A program made the translations under genes and the position numbers. Positions 8,520 through 19,186 of a stretch of DNA of 64,000 nucleotides are shown here, one piece after another (the first letter of the stretch is position 1; each line of letters starts with the position of its first letter). The DNA comes from Erysipelotrichaceae bacterium. GTDB lineage: Bacteria > Bacillota_I > Bacilli_A > Erysipelotrichales > Erysipelotrichaceae. A model generated the notes under the pieces. The model had not been told where the DNA came from. It was given only the letters and a program-made list of their open reading frames with translations, and made no database searches. Location: the NCBI GenBank assembly GCA_017539105.1, contig JAFYHQ010000040.1, positions 1 through 64,000 on the forward strand. Reading direction: 5' to 3'.

Positions 8520-8594
8520 TTAAAACGTTCCCTGACAGCGGATCCAGGTCCTATCAATACAGCAGCAGCAACATACATTCTTTCTGTTTGTCAT
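8520..8594 (-). CDS. Poly-cysteine leader peptide for cysK operon attenuation
   Basis: 24-codon ORF starting ATG at 8594 behind AAAGGAG, ending TAA at 8520. Codons 8-12 (8559-8573) are TGT TGC TGC TGC TGT, five cysteines in a row, with a sixth at codon 20. Codons 16-18 (ACC TGG ATC) hold the strand able to pair with the 5' arm of the downstream terminator. Classic attenuation logic follows: with enough Cys-tRNA the ribosome runs to the stop, covers this strand, and the terminator forms; with too little it stalls on the Cys codons and leaves the strand free to block the terminator, so cysK and cysE are made. This is inference from sequence, but ORF, codons, ribosome site and both structures all agree. 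Confidence 0.85.
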   Translation of the reverse strand: MTNRKNVCCCCCIDRTWIRCQGTF

Positions 8595-8622
8595 ATCCTG
8601 TCTCCTTTCGCCGTCAAGCTTA

Positions 8623-8656
8623 TTTATACTGTACTCCTATGAAAAGAATAATGCAA
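8623..8656 (-). promoter_or_regulatory. Candidate promoter of the cysK operon
   Basis: On the minus strand TTGCAT is followed after 17 bases by TACAGT; an overlapping TATAAA is an alternative -10 box. It lies just downstream of the S9 peptidase stop and about 30-60 bases before the leader ORF. The two options cannot be told apart by eye. Confidence 0.5.
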
Positions 8657-8665
8657 ACGATATTA

Positions 8666-10612
8666 TCAGCGCGTATGCGTATCGAACCAGCCGGTGATCT
8701 CCTGCAGACGGCGGATCCGATGCGAAGGCTTGCCGCTGCGTGAAAGCTCATGGTTCTCGCCATGGAACAGTACCAGCCTGGTTTCGATATTCCGTTCTGC
8801 CAGTGCCTGCATCATCTGCATCCCTTCCGGGAGCGGACAGCGGTAATCCTGGTCGGAATGGATGAATAGTGTCGGCGTCTTGACATGATCTGCATATTTC
8901 AAAGGAGAATGTGCCCAGAGCTTGTCCACATCCTTCAGCATGTCGTCTGTTCCGTTCTGATCGGTCGCAAAATAGAAGCCGATATCGCTCAAATAGGTAA
9001 AGCCCGGCCAGTTGGCGATGGAACGCTGGGAAGCGGCACAACAGAAACGATCCGTATGACCGATGATCCAGTTGGTCATGAAACCGCCATAGGATCCTCC
9101 TGTCTCGCAAAGTTTCGTTGTATCGATTGCCGGGTATTTCTTCAATACCGCATCGACAAAATCCATCAGGTTGCGAAAATCGATACCGCCATACTGTCCC
9201 CGGATATCCGCAAAGGCGTCTCCGCGTCCGTCGGAGCCCCTGATATTCGTAAACATGACAAAGTATCCCTTCGAAGCCCATACCTGCATCTCGTGGAAGA
9301 ACGCCTTGGAATAGATCGCTCTCGGCCCTCCATGCACATCCAGGACAGCGGGGTATTTCTTTTTCCTGTCATAGCCTTTCGGAAGCAGGACCCATCCGTT
9401 GAGTTCCAGGCCCTCCGATACATAGGTCAGTTCCTGCGGACGGGCTGCATATTTCTCTTTCAGGACATTCTTGTTGAATGCCGTCAGCTGTTTCGTTTTC
9501 TTTGTCGCAAACGAATACTCGTAGAGTTCCGGCAGACTCGTATCATCGCTTCCGCAGAAGATGATCCTGTCCTTGCTGACATCGAAGAAGGAAATCAGCG
9601 GCATTTTCAGCAGCGTCCTGCAGCGGATCCGGGAGTCGATGCTCCAGAGTTCGACATGATCCTTTTCGGTTGCCAGCGTATATAAGAGATCATCTTTCAC
9701 GACGCTGCCCTTGCCTCCGCCTAAGAGCGTATCCGTCGCTACCGCATCATAAAGGGAACGGTCTGGGCTTGACAAAGGGATCAGGTTTCCATCTTCCAGA
9801 AGATGGAACTTCCCTGTTTCGTTCAGACCGAAGGTCTTGCCATCGGTCGCATAAACATAAGGTCTGTCCTTCAGGAAAGACACATCGTATATCATTTTAT
9901 CCCGTCTGTCATAGAGACAGATGGTTTCGTTCTTATCGGGATCATAGACATACAGATCATCATAAAGAGGCTGCTTGCGGGTATAGCTGCTTCCCCAGTA
10001 GCAGATCTTCCTGTCGTGGATCTGTATGCCTGATACCGCAAAGTATTTCTCGGTGATACGTTTTGCCTTGAAAGGCTTCAGTGTCGCCACAAATAAGGCT
10101 TTCCGTTTCTTGTTGATGAAACCCGCGCCATTGAACCAGTAAGGGATCTCATCCAGTACTTCATAGTCCGCTTCTTTCTTCCTCTTCTCCTGATGTTTCA
10201 AGAGCTTCTCTTTGGAATACCGGTAAAGATCAGGCTCGTTCGCATCGATCCCCGCCAGAAAAACGATCGTGTTAGGATCCAGCACTTTCAATGAAGATAT
10301 CCCTAAAGGAAACGACAGGAACGGACTTCTTTTTCCGCTGTGGATATCCAGAAGAGACAGTTTCTGATAGACCGCTTTCTTGCTGGAATTCTCCTCTGAA
10401 ATAATCAGACGGTCATCGTCATACCAGGCAATGATACCGGTACTTTTGCTTGCTTTAAAAGCTTTCCTGTTGACATAGACGGTGCGGAAATAACTGTCTT
10501 TCTTTTTATCGATTTCCGCCAGCTGATAGGCATAATCCTTGCCGGAAGGAGAAAAAGAAAGATTCTCGATAAAACGGAATTTTAACAGATCTTCAATCAT
10601 GATACTCTTCAT
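8666..10612 (-). CDS. S9 family serine peptidase (acylaminoacyl-peptidase/dipeptidyl-peptidase type)
   Basis: 648 residues with no signal peptide, so cytoplasmic. The first ~390 residues have the beta-rich propeller pattern of S9 peptidases; the last ~250 are an alpha/beta-hydrolase domain. The triad is visible: Ser507 in GGSYGG, Asp589 in HSDQDYRCP and His621 in GENHE. It should remove acyl-amino acids or dipeptides from short peptides, supplying amino acids. AGAGG precedes the ATG at 10612; a second ATG four codons in is possible. It ends just before the cysK promoter and appears to be a single-gene unit. High confidence in family, low in exact substrate. Confidence 0.92.
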   Translation of the reverse strand: MKSIMIEDLLKFRFIENLSFSPSGKDYAYQLAEIDKKKDSYFRTVYVNRKAFKASKSTGIIAWYDDDRLIISEENSSKKAVYQKLSLLDIHSGKRSPFLSFPLGISSLKVLDPNTIVFLAGIDANEPDLYRYSKEKLLKHQEKRKKEADYEVLDEIPYWFNGAGFINKKRKALFVATLKPFKAKRITEKYFAVSGIQIHDRKICYWGSSYTRKQPLYDDLYVYDPDKNETICLYDRRDKMIYDVSFLKDRPYVYATDGKTFGLNETGKFHLLEDGNLIPLSSPDRSLYDAVATDTLLGGGKGSVVKDDLLYTLATEKDHVELWSIDSRIRCRTLLKMPLISFFDVSKDRIIFCGSDDTSLPELYEYSFATKKTKQLTAFNKNVLKEKYAARPQELTYVSEGLELNGWVLLPKGYDRKKKYPAVLDVHGGPRAIYSKAFFHEMQVWASKGYFVMFTNIRGSDGRGDAFADIRGQYGGIDFRNLMDFVDAVLKKYPAIDTTKLCETGGSYGGFMTNWIIGHTDRFCCAASQRSIANWPGFTYLSDIGFYFATDQNGTDDMLKDVDKLWAHSPLKYADHVKTPTLFIHSDQDYRCPLPEGMQMMQALAERNIETRLVLFHGENHELSRSGKPSHRIRRLQEITGWFDTHTR

Positions 10613-10646
10613 AGGACTTACCTCTTATTCATCGCGATTATAACAT

Positions 10647-10678
10647 GAAAAAAGCCCTGCATTTATCACAGAGCTCTT
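10647..10678 (-). terminator. Terminator after the MATE gene
   Basis: On the minus strand AGCTCTG and CAGGGCT pair (one G-T) around TGATAAATG, followed by six T residues. It overlaps the end of the MATE reading frame. Confidence 0.75.
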
Positions 10679-12057
10679 CAGTCATTCACGAACGTGGCGA
10701 TTCCGCTTGGTCCGTATCCATAGACATCCTGATACTGATAGACCGCATAAGCCGTGAACAGGAACGTCACGATCTCCGAAGCAAGGAAACTGTACCAGAC
10801 GCCATTGATTCCCATAAACATCGGCAGAACGATCACAAAGACGTTATTAAAAACAATATTCTCGATCACCGACAGGAACAGACTGACCTTGTTGTTGCCT
10901 ACGACATTCATGAATTCCTGGACGAAAACATTGTAGCCGAAAAGGAACAGTGCGGTCGGATAGGCTATCAGGCCGTAGGCCACAGCTTCTTTCAATGCAA
11001 GCGAACTCTTGTCTGTGAGATAGAGACGGATGACCAGATCCCTGCCCAGATAGATGATAGAAATGATGATCAGGATCAGCCCTGTCACCAGTACCAGCGT
11101 CTGCTTGCAGATACGCGACAGTTTCTTTGCGTTCTTCTCGCCATAGGCATAGGATGCGATCGGTGAAGTGGATCCTACCAGCCCGAAGAAGGAATTCATA
11201 AACATGAAAGTAACGTTGGTGACAATGGTCACGGCGGCTACGATCTCTTCTCCGCCGATATTGAGCTGTACACGGTTGCTGATATAGGAACTCAGGGAAA
11301 TGGCTAACGAGGTGATGAACTGCATTCTTCCGTAACGGATGACCTGTTTCATCAAGGCAGGGATCTGCCTGTGCGGTCTGGCAAAACAGATCTCATGGTT
11401 TCTGTTGGAGTAGAACAGCAGACCGAAGGTCACGACACAGACATTGCCGATCAGGTTGGCATACGCCGCTCCGACGATCCCCATATCCAGATGGACGATA
11501 AAGAAATAATCGAAAAAGAACTGGCAGCACGTATCGATCAGAGATGCGATCATCGAACACTTGGGTTTGCCTGCGACGACATAGAAACTGTTCAGGATAT
11601 ACTTGACCAGGATCAGAGGGATATAGAAACGCGAGACGCGGATAAAAGTCTTGGCATAAGGAAAAAGGATTTCGGTCTCGCCCAGAAGCAATAATACCTG
11701 GTCATCAAAAAACAAAAGGAAGGCCGTCAGAAACAGTCCCACAACGAAAGCGAGGACTGTCATCGTGGTGAAATCGCTCTTGGCTTCTTCGTTTTTCTTC
11801 TGTCCCATCTTGATGGAACATACGGTCGATACCGACAGCATCAGCATGCCCAGCGCGTCCACCAGCATGAACCAGGGGAACATTACCGAAAAGGCAGCCA
11901 GCGCATTCTGCCCGCAGTATCTTGATACAAACAAGGCGTCGTCCAGAGTCGTCAACAGCGATACCATCAGTCTTGTCACGATCGGTGCAGCGACAAAGCC
12001 GACGAGTTCCATCAGGGTAAACTCTTTGCCTATCGTGTTGGTTTTCGTTTCACTCAT
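10678..12057 (-). CDS. MATE family efflux transporter
   Basis: 459 residues with twelve hydrophobic segments in two similar halves, as in MatE proteins that export drugs or metabolites with Na+ or H+ exchange. Features such as TLDDALFVSRYCGQNALAAF near the N-terminus and PIASYAYGEKN in the second half are family-like. No ribosome binding site is visible; instead a consensus promoter (TTGACA, 17 bases, TAACAT) ends only 8 bases before ATG, so the mRNA would be leaderless or nearly so. It is divergent from the 2-hydroxyacid dehydrogenase gene. Confidence 0.9.
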   Translation of the reverse strand: MSETKTNTIGKEFTLMELVGFVAAPIVTRLMVSLLTTLDDALFVSRYCGQNALAAFSVMFPWFMLVDALGMLMLSVSTVCSIKMGQKKNEEAKSDFTTMTVLAFVVGLFLTAFLLFFDDQVLLLLGETEILFPYAKTFIRVSRFYIPLILVKYILNSFYVVAGKPKCSMIASLIDTCCQFFFDYFFIVHLDMGIVGAAYANLIGNVCVVTFGLLFYSNRNHEICFARPHRQIPALMKQVIRYGRMQFITSLAISLSSYISNRVQLNIGGEEIVAAVTIVTNVTFMFMNSFFGLVGSTSPIASYAYGEKNAKKLSRICKQTLVLVTGLILIIISIIYLGRDLVIRLYLTDKSSLALKEAVAYGLIAYPTALFLFGYNVFVQEFMNVVGNNKVSLFLSVIENIVFNNVFVIVLPMFMGINGVWYSFLASEIVTFLFTAYAVYQYQDVYGYGPSGIATFVND

Positions 12058-12065
12058 ACGACAGT

Positions 12066-12094
12066 ATGTTACAGAATAAAAAGGATGATGTCAA
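12066..12094 (-). promoter_or_regulatory. Promoter of the MATE gene, leaderless type
   Basis: Minus strand TTGACA (12089-12094), 17-base spacer, TAACAT (12066-12071), then 8 bases to ATG at 12057. With the usual start 7 bases after the -10 box, transcription would begin about 2 bases before ATG. Confidence 0.7.
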
Positions 12095-12103
12095 AGGATC
12101 TGT

Positions 12104-12141
12104 GTAACTTGTTACTTATCATCTGACAGATGATTTAGAAT
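12104..12141 (+). promoter_or_regulatory. Promoter/operator region with perfect palindrome ahead of the dehydrogenase gene
   Basis: ATCATCTG-A-CAGATGAT at 12118-12134 is a perfect palindrome with 8-base arms, placed directly before a TAGAAT -10 box (12136-12141); a second, shorter inverted repeat GTAAC-TT-GTTAC lies at 12104-12115. The -35 is weak (TTACTT). The palindrome is well placed for a repressor. I cannot name the regulator. Confidence 0.55.
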
Positions 12142-12166
12142 AAAGATAGAAACAGAGGTGGCAAAT

Positions 12167-13186
12167 ATGAGAATCGTTTTCTTTGACAGCAAGAACTATG
12201 ATATCGAAGCATTTGAAAAATATGATGTGAATCATGAATTCACTTATCACGACACAAGGCTGACGAAAGATACCGTAGATTTGTGCAAGGGTTATGATGC
12301 CGTCTGCGTCTTCGTAAACGATGAAGTCAATAAAGAAGTCATCGATAAGCTTTATGAATATGGCATAAGACTTATTCTTTTAAGATGTGCCGGCTACAAC
12401 AATGTCGATGTGAAATACTGTTTCGGCAAGATCCATGTCTTTCGGGTTCCGGCATATTCTCCATACGCGGTCGCCGAACATGCCGTTTCCTTGATGCTGA
12501 CATTGGTCCGCAAGACGCATAAAGCCTATATCCGTACACGCAATTTCAATTTTTCTCTGGATGGTCTGGTCGGTTTCGATCTGCACGGAAAGACGGTCGG
12601 TGTCATCGGCACAGGAAAGATCGGCAAGATCTTTATCCGAATCTGCGAAGGTTTCGGAATGAAGGTCATCGCCTATGATGCCTATCCATCGGAAGGGATC
12701 GATTACGTTTCTCTGGAAGAACTCTATGAGCGCAGCGACATCATCTCCCTTCATTGTCCATTGACGGAAGAGACTTATCATATGATCAATAAAGAAAGCA
12801 TCGAGAAAATGAAGAAACATCCGATCATCATCAATACGTCAAGAGGCGGACTGATCGATGCGAAAGATCTTCTGGAAGAACTGAAGATACGCAACCTATC
12901 GGGTGCCTGTCTGGATGTCTACGAAGAAGAATCCGATATCTTCTTCAAGGATTATTCCGGCGAGATCATGGATGACGATGTGCTGCAGGGACTGATCAAT
13001 CTGCCGAATGTCATCGTGACTTCCCATCAGGCTTATCTGACCAGAGATACCTTGAATAATATCGCAGAAACGACCATCGCCAACTACCGCACATATCAGG
13101 AAAAAGGCTTTGGAGATAACGAGCTTTGCTACGGCTGCGGACGTGTGGAAGACTGCATGAAGAAGCGTCAGAAGAAGTGCTTCTGA
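12167..13186 (+). CDS. D-2-hydroxyacid dehydrogenase (D-lactate dehydrogenase-like)
   Basis: 339 residues. NAD-dependent enzyme likely reducing pyruvate or a similar 2-oxoacid to the D-hydroxyacid, a fermentative NADH sink. The Rossmann motif GVIGTGKIGKIF is in the middle; the catalytic Arg is in NTSRGG, the Glu in DVYEEES and the His in SHQAYLT. I use ATG at 12167 with GAGGTG 6 bases upstream; a GTG three codons earlier overlaps that ribosome site. The C-terminus is unusual: the last ~20 residues hold four cysteines (CYGCGRVEDC...KKCF), which could bind metal or act as a redox switch. Divergent from the MATE gene, followed by a clear terminator. Confidence 0.9.
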   Translation: MRIVFFDSKNYDIEAFEKYDVNHEFTYHDTRLTKDTVDLCKGYDAVCVFVNDEVNKEVIDKLYEYGIRLILLRCAGYNNVDVKYCFGKIHVFRVPAYSPYAVAEHAVSLMLTLVRKTHKAYIRTRNFNFSLDGLVGFDLHGKTVGVIGTGKIGKIFIRICEGFGMKVIAYDAYPSEGIDYVSLEELYERSDIISLHCPLTEETYHMINKESIEKMKKHPIIINTSRGGLIDAKDLLEELKIRNLSGACLDVYEEESDIFFKDYSGEIMDDDVLQGLINLPNVIVTSHQAYLTRDTLNNIAETTIANYRTYQEKGFGDNELCYGCGRVEDCMKKRQKKCF

Positions 13187-13213
13187 AAATTGTTTCATAC
13201 TGTTTCCAAAATT

Positions 13214-13234
13214 AAGACCTCCGGGTCTTTTTTT
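13214..13234 (+). terminator. Terminator after the dehydrogenase gene
   Basis: AAGACC-TCC-GGGTCTT hairpin followed by a T-run to 13234. Confidence 0.85.
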
Positions 13235-13247
13235 ATCGGTTTTTCTA

Positions 13248-13276
13248 TTGAAACCTGAAAAAAACCGCGATATGAT
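13248..13276 (+). promoter_or_regulatory. Promoter of the pyrG-glnN-guaA operon
   Basis: TTGAAA (13248-13253), 17 bases, TATGAT (13271-13276). Start of transcription expected near 13283, giving a leader of about 130 bases before pyrG. The expected first bases are A/T rich, not the GGG used for reiterative-transcription control of pyrG in Bacillus subtilis. Confidence 0.75.
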
Positions 13277-13283
13277 TAATAAG

Positions 13284-13400
13284 TAATTTTGTGTACGGCC
13301 GTACCGATTGCAGCAATATTCCAACGTAGTGCTAGAAGTGGAAGATGCTTTTAAAACCCTAGCAGAATACATCCGCAAAGGATGTTGTTTTTTTTATTTC
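13284..13400 (+). promoter_or_regulatory. pyrG leader with terminator (attenuator candidate)
   Basis: The leader holds a GTACGGCCGTAC palindrome near 13292, a TTCCA/TGGAA pair and a TGCTAG/CTAGCA pair that cannot both form, and at 13369-13395 the hairpin ACATCC-GCAAA-GGATGT followed by TG and eight T residues. The T-run ends shortly before the GGGAGG ribosome site, so the terminator must be bypassed to express the operon. Exact antiterminator not identified. Confidence 0.6.
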
Positions 13401-13413
13401 GGGAGGCGTACAT

Positions 13414-15030
13414 ATGGCAAAATTCATCTTTGTTACAGGCGGTGTCGTAAGCGGTTTAGGCAAGGGCATCACGGCAGCCTCATTGGGACGTTTGTTGAAA
13501 GCCCGAGGCTTCAAGGTCGCTTCACAGAAGCTTGACCCTTACATCAATATCGATCCCGGCACCATGTCTCCGCTCCAGCATGGCGAGGTCTTTGTAACGG
13601 ATGATGGCGCAGAGACGGACCTTGATCTGGGGCACTATGAAAGGTTCATCGACGAAGACCTGAATCATTATTCCAATCTGACGACAGGCAAAGTCTATTG
13701 GAATGTCCTGCAGAAGGAAAGAGAGGGGCAGTTCCTGGGAAAAACGGTGCAGGTCATTCCTCATATCACCAACGAAATCAAAGAATTCATCTATGCGGCA
13801 GCAGCCAAAAACGATCCGGATATCCTGATTTGTGAGATCGGCGGAACGGTCGGCGATATCGAATCACAGCCATTTCTGGAAGCGATACGACAGATCGGTC
13901 TGGAAAACAAGAAAGAGGATGTGCTCTATGTCCACGTCACTCTGGTTCCTTTCCTGGATTCCAGCAAGGAATTCAAGTCCAAGCCGACCCAGCATTCCGT
14001 GAAGGAACTGCAGGGGATCGGAATCAAGCCGGATCTTATCGTACTACGCTGTACCAAACATCTGGAAAAAGATCTCTTCGACAAGATCGCGCTCTTCTGT
14101 AACATCAAACGTGATTGCGTCATCGAGAATCGTACCTTGAAGACTTTGTATGAAGTGCCACTGATGTTGGAGAAACAGCATATGGCAGAAGTCGTATGCA
14201 GGGAGCTGCATCTGGATCCGAAAGAGGAAGATCTTACACAATGGAAGGAAATGGTTCAGACGGCACGCAACCTGCAGGACACAGTCACGATCGGTCTGGT
14301 GGGCAAGTATGTGCGTCTGCATGACGCTTACCTGTCCGTAGCGGAAGCATTGACGCATGGAGGCTATGCGAACAAAGCCAAGGTAAAAATCAAATGGATC
14401 GACAGCGAAACGGTCAATGAAGAGAATGTGCAGGAAAAACTGGAACACTGCGATGGCATCATCGTTCCCGGCGGCTTCGGAGACCGGGGAATTCCGGGAA
14501 TGATCGTTGCGGTAGAATACTGCCGTAAGAACGATCTTCCTTATCTGGGCATCTGCCTGGGCATGCAGGTGGCAGTCATTGAATTTGCGCGACATGTCTG
14601 CGGATTAAAGGAAGCGGACTCAAGGGAATTCGATCCTGCTTCACCGGACAAAATCATCGACTATCTTCCAGATCAGAACGACCATACCAACAAAGGCGGT
14701 ACTTTGCGTCTGGGAGCCTATCCCTGCGATCTGAAAGAAGATACTTTGATCAGAAACCTTTATGGCAAGGACAAAATCTCGGAACGTCACCGTCACCGTT
14801 ACGAATTCAACAACGATTACCGTCAGATCATTACCGATCATGGAATGAAGATCTCCGGAACCTACAACGATGACTATATCGTCGAAACGGTCGAGATCCC
14901 TGACAACGATTACTTCATCGGGGTGCAGTTCCATCCGGAATTCAAATCCCGACCCAATAAACCGCATCCGTTATTTCAAGGCTTGATCAAAGCCGCCATC
15001 GGACACAAAGGAGGAACACAACATGACTAA
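13414..15030 (+). CDS. pyrG: CTP synthase
   Basis: 538 residues, normal length. Converts UTP to CTP with ATP and glutamine. The N-terminal synthetase domain starts with [16 protein letters not shown]; the C-terminal class I glutamine amidotransferase domain shows the nucleophile Cys in GICLGMQ and the triad His/Glu in FHPEF. GGGAGG lies 8 bases before ATG. First gene of a three-gene operon and overlaps glnN by 8 bases. Control is likely at the leader terminator. Confidence 0.97.
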   Translation: MAKFIFVTGGVVSGLGKGITAASLGRLLKARGFKVASQKLDPYINIDPGTMSPLQHGEVFVTDDGAETDLDLGHYERFIDEDLNHYSNLTTGKVYWNVLQKEREGQFLGKTVQVIPHITNEIKEFIYAAAAKNDPDILICEIGGTVGDIESQPFLEAIRQIGLENKKEDVLYVHVTLVPFLDSSKEFKSKPTQHSVKELQGIGIKPDLIVLRCTKHLEKDLFDKIALFCNIKRDCVIENRTLKTLYEVPLMLEKQHMAEVVCRELHLDPKEEDLTQWKEMVQTARNLQDTVTIGLVGKYVRLHDAYLSVAEALTHGGYANKAKVKIKWIDSETVNEENVQEKLEHCDGIIVPGGFGDRGIPGMIVAVEYCRKNDLPYLGICLGMQVAVIEFARHVCGLKEADSREFDPASPDKIIDYLPDQNDHTNKGGTLRLGAYPCDLKEDTLIRNLYGKDKISERHRHRYEFNNDYRQIITDHGMKISGTYNDDYIVETVEIPDNDYFIGVQFHPEFKSRPNKPHPLFQGLIKAAIGHKGGTQHD

Positions 15031-17110
15031 GATCATCGATACCTTCGGCATCAAGGTATTCAACGATGCCCGTATGAAAGAAAGGCTGTCTCCATCGACC
15101 TATGAGCAGCTCCATCAGACCATCAAGAAAGGGACGGAACTGAATAAAGAGATCGCCAAAGAAGTGGCAAACGCCATGAAAGACTGGGCGATCGAGAATG
15201 GTGCGACCCATTTCACACACTGGTTCCATCCTTTAAGCGGAGCGACGGCAGAGAAGCATGAGAGTTTCGTTTCCACCGGAGGAGGCGGAGCCATCACTCT
15301 GGAATTCTCTCCGAACAATCTGGTCAGAGGCGAAGCAGACGCTTCTTCCTTCCCTTCCGGAGGATTAAGGGATACCTTCGAAGCCAGAGGCTATACCGCC
15401 TGGGATCCGACTTCCTACGCTTTCATCAAAGACGGCATCCTGTGTATTCCGACGATCTTCTGTTCCTACTCGGGTGAGGCGCTTGACCATAAAACGCCGC
15501 TTCTGCGTTCCATGGAAGCCTTGAACACCCAAGCCATGAGGATACTGCATCTGTTCGGCAATGAAGATGTCGATCATGTCAAGGCGACAGCCGGAGCGGA
15601 ACAGGAATACTTCCTGGTGGATAAGAAATACTTCGATCAGAGAGAAGACCTCAAACTGACCGGACGTACACTGTTTGGCGCAATGCCGCCAAAAGGCCAG
15701 GAAATGAATGACCACTACTACGGTTCCATCAAAACCGGGGTACAGGACTTCATGAAAGATCTCAATGAAGAGCTGTGGGCTCTGGGTATCCAGGCCAAGA
15801 CGGAACACAACGAGGTCGCGCCTTCGCAGCACGAACTCGCCAACAATTTCCTGACCGTCAACGTCTCTGCCGACCAGAACAACCTGACCATGGAGATCAT
15901 GAAGAAAGTCGCCAAGAAACACGGACTGGAATGTCTGCTGCACGAGAAACCGTTCGCCAACATTAACGGTTCCGGCAAGCACAACAACTGGTCCCTGAAG
16001 ACCGATACCGGCATCAACCTGCTGGATCCGGGCGATACACCGAAAGACAACGCCCAGTTCCTCATCTTCCTGACAGCCATCATCAAAGCCGTCGACGAAT
16101 ATCAGGATCTGATCCGAATTTCGGTCTCTTCTGCGGGCAACGATTACCGTCTAGGCGGACACGAAGCGCCTCCGGCGATCATCTCGGTCTTCCTGGGCGA
16201 CGAACTGACCACCATCTTCGACAGCATCATCAACGATACTGCCTACGCTTCAAACAAATCTTCCATTCAGATCGGCGTCCATACGATCCCTCCGTTCCCA
16301 AAAGACAATACGGACCGCAACCGGACTTCCCCGTTCGCTTTCACCGGCAACAAATTCGAATTCCGTATGCCTGGTTCCTCCGCTTCGATCGCGACACCGA
16401 ATACGATACTGAATGCGGTGATCGCCCAGGAACTCAGAGAATTTGCGGATGAGCTGGAAAAGGCTGACGACCTCAATAAAGCCATCCATGATCTGATCAT
16501 CCGTACCCTGAACGCCCATAAGCGTATCATATTCAATGGAAACGGCTATGACGCATCCTGGATCAAAGAAGCCGAAAGAAGAGGCTTAAGCAACTATTCT
16601 TCCACCCCGGAAGCTCTTGCCCATTATCTGGATGAGAAGAACGTATCGGTCCTGATCGACAACAACGTTCTTTCTGAAACGGAGATGTATTCCCGTTACG
16701 AGATCTATCTGGAGAAATACTATAAGACCATCAATATCGAAGCTTTGACCATGATCGATATACTGCGAAAAGACATCCTGCCGGCACTGATTCGTTATGA
16801 GAACGAACTGCTTTCTGTCATCTGCGAGAAGAAGGAAGCCAGTCTCTACAGCGAAGAATCCTATGAAACGGCAATCTGTAAAACCATCGAATATCATAAG
16901 AAAAAGATCTGCGCAGATATCGCGGATATCGAGGAGCGTTTATGCAGCAGCAAGTCTTCTTCCGCCCAGGAAAAAGCGTTCTTCTATCATGACGAGATCC
17001 TTCCGCTGATGGAAGAACTGCGCGATCATACCGATGAACTCGAAAAGATCTGCGGACGTTCCTGCTGGCCGATGCCTACTTATTATGAACTGCTTTTCGG
17101 TGTGGAATAG
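15023..17110 (+). CDS. glnN: Glutamine synthetase type III
   Basis: 695 residues, the typical size of type III enzymes (type I is ~450). Makes glutamine from glutamate, ammonia and ATP. The family region [12 protein letters not shown], the ATP/glutamate site [17 protein letters not shown] and the [11 protein letters not shown] segment are all present. Overlaps pyrG by 8 bases and ends 2 bases before guaA. Being between two glutamine-consuming amidotransferases, it would supply their shared nitrogen donor from the same mRNA. AGGAGG lies upstream within pyrG. Confidence 0.96.
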   Translation: MTKIIDTFGIKVFNDARMKERLSPSTYEQLHQTIKKGTELNKEIAKEVANAMKDWAIENGATHFTHWFHPLSGATAEKHESFVSTGGGGAITLEFSPNNLVRGEADASSFPSGGLRDTFEARGYTAWDPTSYAFIKDGILCIPTIFCSYSGEALDHKTPLLRSMEALNTQAMRILHLFGNEDVDHVKATAGAEQEYFLVDKKYFDQREDLKLTGRTLFGAMPPKGQEMNDHYYGSIKTGVQDFMKDLNEELWALGIQAKTEHNEVAPSQHELANNFLTVNVSADQNNLTMEIMKKVAKKHGLECLLHEKPFANINGSGKHNNWSLKTDTGINLLDPGDTPKDNAQFLIFLTAIIKAVDEYQDLIRISVSSAGNDYRLGGHEAPPAIISVFLGDELTTIFDSIINDTAYASNKSSIQIGVHTIPPFPKDNTDRNRTSPFAFTGNKFEFRMPGSSASIATPNTILNAVIAQELREFADELEKADDLNKAIHDLIIRTLNAHKRIIFNGNGYDASWIKEAERRGLSNYSSTPEALAHYLDEKNVSVLIDNNVLSETEMYSRYEIYLEKYYKTINIEALTMIDILRKDILPALIRYENELLSVICEKKEASLYSEESYETAICKTIEYHKKKICADIADIEERLCSSKSSSAQEKAFFYHDEILPLMEELRDHTDELEKICGRSCWPMPTYYELLFGVE

Positions 17111-17112
17111 AA

Positions 17113-18639
<1,527 letters not shown>

Positions 18640-18645
18640 CATCGA

Positions 18646-18674
18646 TTTCAAAGAAACGGAAATAATGTTAGAAT
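18646..18674 (+). promoter_or_regulatory. Candidate promoter of the Lrp-aminotransferase pair
   Basis: TTTCAA (18646-18651), 17 bases, TAGAAT (18669-18674), in the 64-base gap after guaA. Both boxes differ from consensus; read-through from guaA is also possible since no terminator is visible in the gap. Confidence 0.45.
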
Positions 18675-18703
18675 ATTGACATTCAGTATCTGGGAGAATC
18701 AAC

Positions 18704-19186
18704 ATGGATGAATTATTGAAACTATTAAAGGACAATGCCCGTTATGAGGTAAAAGATCTGGCTTTGCTGCTGAACAAAGAAGAAAGCGAAGTCGAAGATC
18801 AGATCAGGAAACTGGAAGAAGAAAAGATCATTGCGGGTTATCATACCATCATCAACTGGGAAAAGGCCGATGTGGAGATCTGCAAAGCAATCATTTTTGT
18901 GAACTGCGTGCCGGAACGGGAACGCGGGTACGACCGGATCGCCGAGAGGATCGCCCGTTTTCCGGAAGTCGAAGCGTTGTCGCTGATCTCGGGAAAAGCG
19001 GAATTCATCCTGATCGTTCACGGAAAGAACATGCATGAGATCAGCAATTTCGTGGCACACAAACTCGCTCCGACGGAAGGTGTCAACGGAACCGAAACCA
19101 TGTTCATTCTGAAACAGTACAAATCCAACAATATCGATTTTGAAAATCTCAACGACAATACGGAAAGGCAACTGATCACGCCATGA
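18704..19186 (+). CDS. Lrp/AsnC family transcriptional regulator
   Basis: 160 residues: N-terminal winged HTH (about 1-50, DLALLLNKEESEVEDQIRKL) and a C-terminal RAM ligand-binding fold (about 65-145). Members sense amino acids and control amino-acid metabolism. A GGGAG ribosome site precedes ATG. Its stop overlaps the start of an aminotransferase by 4 bases (ATGA), so the pair is co-translated and the regulator probably controls its own operon in response to an amino acid. Effector not identifiable. Confidence 0.92.
   Translation: MDELLKLLKDNARYEVKDLALLLNKEESEVEDQIRKLEEEKIIAGYHTIINWEKADVEICKAIIFVNCVPERERGYDRIAERIARFPEVEALSLISGKAEFILIVHGKNMHEISNFVAHKLAPTEGVNGTETMFILKQYKSNNIDFENLNDNTERQLITP

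Noticed and set aside
12158-12166. GTG start for the dehydrogenase
   Set aside because: It overlaps the GAGGTG ribosome site that serves ATG at 12167.
13308-13535. Frame beginning TTG in the pyrG leader that reads like a protein at first
   Set aside because: It crosses the leader terminator, starts without a ribosome site and runs out of frame into pyrG.
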